This document shows positions 59,858 to 64,000 of a DNA stretch of 64,000 nucleotides, piece by piece. The stretch's first letter is position 1; the number at the start of each line of letters is the position of its first letter. The notes beneath the pieces are model-generated. The model worked only from the letters and a program-made list of their open reading frames with translations. It was not told the origin of the DNA and did no database searches. A program made the position numbers and the translations under genes. Source of the stretch: Aptenodytes patagonicus (Eukaryota > Chordata > Aves > Sphenisciformes > Spheniscidae); NCBI RefSeq assembly GCF_965638725.1, contig NC_134970.1, positions 5,523,001 to 5,587,000 on the forward strand, read 5' to 3'.

Positions 59858-61399
59858 ATGTTCCTGCCCCAGAGATCTCTGCAGACGGTTACATTTTTGG
59901 CAATTCTTTTTTTTGCCTGTTTTGCAACATGTCAAGACACTGAAAAGTAAGCAATATCATCCTTTTACTTAGTATCATTAGAAGCCTGCTTGCCTTTGAT
60001 TTAATGGGCTGTATTCTCCACTGCCGTCATTTACTCCAGGGCACGGTGGAAGGAAAATTCTATACATTTGATATGGCAACATTTTACATCGCCCTCTATG
60101 CAGTATAAAATTAGACCAACTGCATTTTTAGATGCGTAACATATACCACATTTCAGTTGATGCTTTTAAACACAGCGTAGCAAACCATGTAAGGATGTTC
60201 AACACAAGCCATGGAAATGGCACATACTAAAATTCCATATTTAGGTTCCCATTCAGATCCAAATCTGCAGGGGGAGTCTATAGCTGCCGTTAGCTGTTAC
60301 CTAAACAGCCTGAAATCCAGAAATATTTGCATCCCAGAATTAGCCTGCCCTCCCCAGCCAATATTTGGCTCAAAATTTTTGGTGTATCTGAAGAAAATAA
60401 GGATTTGTTTTCATTTCATGGACACCACTGATTTCAGTTAAATTACTGCTGACTTACAGCTCTGGAAGGAAAGAAACAAACCCAACAATCCTAGAACACT
60501 AAGGTCATGAAAAGGGAATTTTATTCTGGTATTTAAACCTCTGAAAAGAGCCCAAATCTGGGAAAGACCAAATCTCTGTAAGAGCTCTTTAAGCCTGCTA
60601 AAGTCCTTTTGTCACTGTCTCCCCAGTTTGGCTTTTTCTTTTTTTTTTTTTAAAAAAAAAAAGGAGATGCAAGGTATACCTTTTGGGAATGGCATCGTGT
60701 TTCAGCTTCCCATCTCGAGGAACCGGCTGCCTGGCTGCCTCGCAGGCTGCCTGGGCTAGCCCGCGTGGGAGTGCTCACGCTGCGGGCTTTGCAAGGGTCA
60801 GGCTGGCTGTGGGCACCAGCACTACTAGCTTAGCCTCGGAGGTGGCCTCGGCCACATCGTGTGTAGGCACTGCCAGTGCTCCTTCCTCAGCGTAGAGAAG
60901 CATCTAAGATTGATGGATGCAAATCAGCCACGTTTGAAATAGGAGCTTAGATCTGGCTGTGCTTGTTTCCTAACTAACTCTTTCTTCCCGTTGCAGTAAA
61001 AGAGCAGTGACGGAGCATCAGCTCATGCATGACAAAGGGAGGGCGTTTCAAGGGCTGAAGCGCCTGATGTGGCTCCACAACGCCCTAGGTAGCGTGCACA
61101 CAGCCAGCAGCAGGGATATTTCACTTTCAAATCCCATGTGGGATTCTCAGAAGAGCCAAGATCCCTCAGATCTCTATAACAGCATCAACAGAGACGAGAC
61201 TTCGAGCCTGATGAAGCAGCTGCTGGAACTGATGGAAAAAGAGCAGGGCTTCCCCCCGTTAAAGCAGCTGGATTCGCTGCAGTATGTGAAGACCCCAAAG
61301 GGTAACTGGAACCCACAAGACCTTTTCGACCCCCTTCAACTCAAAGAGCTGGGCAGCAAGAGAAATCCTAGCACCCAGCCACAGAACTTTTCCCACTAG
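59858..61399 (+). CDS. PTH4: Parathyroid hormone-like peptide (PTH-L/PTH4 type), 163-aa preprohormone
   Basis: Two coding exons: 59858-59946 (donor GAAAA|GTAAGC) and 60997-61399 (acceptor CCGTTGCAG, stop TAG). Residues 1-25 are a signal peptide (MFLPQRSLQTVTFLAILFFA, then CFATC). A dibasic KR at 31-32 precedes the mature N-terminus AVTEHQLMHDKGRAFQG. This matches PTHrP (AVSEHQLLHDKG) and PTH (SVSEIQLMHN) at the receptor-activating residues, and W55-L56 with H64-T65-A66 falls in the receptor-binding segment. The C-terminal tail (residues 67-163) resembles neither PTH nor PTHrP. The three-exon layout (UTR, signal peptide, hormone) is that of the PTH family. Neighbouring SRSF3 and the presumed STK38 island support the third family member, PTH-L/PTH4, reported in birds, frogs and fish but lost in placental mammals. 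The expected target is PTH1R/PTH3R-type receptors in bone and brain (family knowledge). The symbol choice is tentative. Confidence 0.88.
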
Positions 61400-62530
61400 C
61401 CTCAATCCAGCTCAGTCCGTCCGTTGCTTTAGACATGTGATGTTGTAAGGAAAAGCTCTAGTGCAAAGGTGAACTGCAAAAGAAAAATAACGTCCGTTTG
61501 TTCCATTAGCTACTCCTAGATGTTGAACAGAGACCCTTAGAAGGACCCAGGTTCTCTCCCTAGCAGGCAGGCTGACTACTCTGATTGTGAGATGGGGTCA
61601 TTTGTCACAGGCCAGAAATCTCTCTTTCCACGGCAGGGCCCTCCCTGCCTGTTCCCGGTATCTTAGGGCTGCGGCAGCTCTTCGTAGCTCTTGGAGGCCA
61701 CATGCAGCAGGAAGTTTGGTTCATTAATCTGCATATTCACAGGCTCACTTGCAGTCTAACGTTCCGACTCCTGAAGAAGCAGTCACCTCCTCATACAGAT
61801 CCTCTTCTATTTCACACCTGCCTGCAGTTCTGCCCTGCTCTGCAGTAGTAACGACTTTCCTTACACTTTAGGTCCAAAGGTTTGTTTTTCCCCGCTTCTC
61901 CAGCATACAGAACGTTTTAAGCCTCTCATCTCTCAGGTTTTCCTTCAGGGTGGCAAATTTTTGCCAGGCCACAGAGGTAGGAGTTGGCAGTGATCCCCAC
62001 CCTCCCAGCCAAAGCCCTAGACATTCACCTGATTCTGCTGGTGGAAGAGGGGAGAATCAGCTTCCAGGGTCCATATTTGAGCCTTTTGTTTCAAGACTTC
62101 CTGCCTTTTCTTTGTTCATGTGAAATCCCCTCCAAGAGCTCCCACAGTGCATCAAGTTTTCTCGGCAGAAAAACAGCCTCAGGAGGCCATCTGTGTTTCC
62201 TGAAAGAGGTAGCACATGATTTTGCGACTCACCTTTAATATCAAACTGACCGGCTCCGTCTAAGCAAAGCAAGGTCCAGTTTAACTGCAAAATCAGTCGT
62301 TCAGAAATTAAATCTCTGTCACGTGTGTTACAAATATATCAGCGTTTCCATCATGTAGGGACTATACATGCCATTTTAAATCCTGAAATTCCTCTGTTGC
62401 TGATAGACTTCAACTGCATGCGCAGAAGGTATTTGAGTGATTAGAACCCAAGAACTCCTTGACGTTGTTAATGATAAAAACCTTTTCACCCTCTGAAATG
62501 CCCTTGCTTTTTTGTAGAAATGTAAATAAA
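61400..62530 (+). other. PTH4: PTH-like gene 3' UTR (candidate poly(A) signals)
   Basis: Noncoding stretch after the stop codon, with ATTAAA at 62307-62312 and AATAAA at 62525-62530. The transcript end may be at either. No other gene was seen. Confidence 0.45.
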
Positions 62531-63049
62531 ATGAAGCAAAATCCTCTTTTGCTAGTAACTCCGCACATTTGGGGTGAATATGGAACCACGTTTTTGTCAT
62601 GCCATTCCTCAGAGCTCCCCGTTAGATTCCCAAGGCCAGTCAAACCGTTACTGAAACTGATTGTTTCAGATGTTCCTGAAGAGCAGAGGGCCGAGATGCC
62701 AACGGCTTACGCCGCCCGAGCCATGAGTTTGCTGAGCTGGGACGTGGGAGCCCTTCCTCCCCCGAAGCCGTCTCCGGGCTGTGCCAGACTTCAGAGCCGG
62801 GGGATCAAAGTGAGGGGACCCGACCATGAAAGGCTCAGACCGCCCGGAAATCGCTGTGTCCCGCTCGGCACACTCCGTGGATCGGTCCGTCTACCCTTGC
62901 AGACGTGGTTTCCTCTTGGGCTGAGGGACTGTTTCCCGAGCCCTGGGAGGCTGAGGTGACCGTTGGCGTCTCGGTGGCACCTGTCCCTGGGTACGCCTCG
63001 CCCCCTGTGGTCACCGCACGGTGACCCAAAGCGCCATCAACCCTGGGGG

Positions 63050-64000
63050 GATGTGGAAAAACCAACCTCCCCTCCGCCGCGGGCTGGACGGCGAGGCGAG
63101 GCCGCGCGCTGGGAAGCTGCAGGTCACAGCACCATTACGGGGAGGAGGGAAGGAAGCAGGGCAGGGCTCCCCAGGCCCGCGGGAGCGCCGCAGGCAGGCT
63201 GGCACCCTACGGCTCGAAGCGCTGGTGCCTCTGGCTGGGCCTAAGGGGGAAAAAAGCCCCATTTGAAATACAATGCGCGGGTGCTACCGCCGCCCCCCCC
63301 AGCCGGGCCCGCACCCGCACCCCTCAGGTGCGCCCGCGCCTCCCTGGGCCCGGAGCACACTGCGCATGCGCCAGGGCGCACACCGCCACCCCCCCCGCCC
63401 CTTCGAGCTGGCGACAAGCCTCCACGCGCATGCGCCGCTGGCGAGAGAGGGCGGGGCGCGGCAGCCCCGCCCCGCGAGCAGAGGGCGGGGCCGAGAGGAT
63501 GGTGGCGCATGCGCGCTGCCGTAGCGGTCCCTGGGGTGCTCGTCCCGTCCGGGTCGCCGTCGGTGCGGGGGGCGGCGGTAGCGGCGGGGGGCTCCGGTCG
63601 CCCCGGTCCCGTCCCCCCCACTCGCCAGCTCCGCCCCGCCTCTCCGCAGCCGCTTCGCCTGGCTCGGCGGCGCCGGGACCCCGCCGTCTCCTTCAGCTCC
63701 TCGCCGCCCCCCTCCCGGGGGGCTCCGGTAAGCCGCTCCCGCCTCGTCGCCATGGCGACCCCCGTGTTCCCCCCCCGCCCGGTGCTCCGCATACCATCCC
63801 CGCCCTCCTCCCTTCCCCCCGGGGCCCTTCGCCTCTCGCTGGGGTGGGGAGCAAGGGGCGGCCCCCTCGAAGCCCCCGGTGGGGCTGGGAGCGGGGCCGC
63901 TGCGGGCCGGGGTCCCTCCGGCGGCGAGGTCCCCCTTTCCCCGGGGGCGGCCGCGCTGCGGGCCCGGGGGCGGCGGGAGCAGCCTTCTGCCCCTCGTTCG
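63050..64000 (+). promoter_or_regulatory. STK38: CpG-island promoter, probably of STK38
   Basis: Dense CpG and GC boxes with no TATA box. Three NRF1-type palindromes (GCGCATGCGC) lie at 63362-63371, 63426-63435 and 63505-63514. Assignment to STK38 is by synteny with human, where STK38 is divergent from SRSF3; no coding exon is in the window. Confidence 0.5.
63520..63727 (+). other. STK38: Probable noncoding first exon, presumed STK38
   Basis: GC-rich stretch downstream of the NRF1-type sites, ending in a consensus donor (GGCTCCG|GTAAGCC, intron from 63728). No homologous coding sequence is visible, so it is taken as 5' UTR. The 5' end is approximate. The gene body would continue beyond the right edge. 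Confidence 0.45.

Noticed and set aside
63241-63792. 183-codon minus-strand frame at the right-hand CpG island
   Set aside because: G/A/R-rich island translation without homology; the plus-strand exon with a GTAAGC donor is the better reading.
1-64000. tRNA, rRNA, CRISPR or intact transposon/retroviral genes
   Set aside because: None was recognised; only short LINE-tail relics and simple repeats are present.

Overview
This is nuclear DNA from a vertebrate, most likely a bird. The evidence is split-exon genes with GT-AG introns, four CpG-island promoters, long AT-rich intergenic stretches, a short CR1-type relic near 43.98 kb (a typical avian LINE tail), otherwise very few interspersed repeats, and C-rich minisatellites. 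No bacterial, phage, CRISPR or intact mobile system is present. The gene set is C6orf89, RAB44, CDKN1A, SRSF3, a PTH-family hormone and a CpG-island first exon. This is the block that in human 6p21 holds STK38-SRSF3-CDKN1A-RAB44-...-C6orf89 (order from memory), read here in the opposite direction.

Layout. 1-6.9 kb: 5' half of C6orf89 (minus strand), with two coding exons (1379-1544, 2822-3010) and a CpG-island promoter near 6.5-6.9 kb; the rest runs off the left edge. 6.9-7.6 kb: degenerate C-rich minisatellite. 7.6-10.8 kb: no gene seen. 10.8-23.9 kb: RAB44 (minus), thirteen coding exons whose phases all join to an open frame of 2211 residues: EF-hands, coiled coil, a 5.16-kb single exon carrying an array of roughly 147-residue repeats, and a C-terminal Rab GTPase. 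24-28.2 kb: GC-rich gap. 28.2-33.1 kb: CDKN1A/p21 (minus), two coding exons giving 150 aa, a TATA-box/GC-box promoter, a minisatellite just upstream and p53-like motifs upstream and in intron 1. 33.5-44.9 kb: intergenic. 44.9-51.0 kb: SRSF3 (minus), five coding exons giving 164 aa plus a 457-nt poison exon with an early stop. 51-58.3 kb: AT-rich intergenic. 58.3-62.5 kb: a PTH-like hormone gene (plus), with TATA box, signal peptide, KR cleavage site and a PTH/PTHrP-like N-terminus. 63.1-64 kb: CpG island with three NRF1-type palindromes and a first noncoding exon (plus), by synteny probably STK38.

The genes are independent transcription units, not an operon. Themes are cell-cycle arrest (CDKN1A), splicing with self-regulation (SRSF3), granule/lysosome traffic (RAB44) and endocrine/skeletal signalling (PTH-like). 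The most notable points are the very large repeat-expanded RAB44, the PTH-like gene (a family member reported lost in placental mammals), a candidate SRSF3 exon that would extend the protein N-terminus in frame, and a p53-like motif about 1.4 kb upstream of p21. All exon boundaries were read by eye from splice consensus, phase continuity and remembered homologues; no alignment or search was run.
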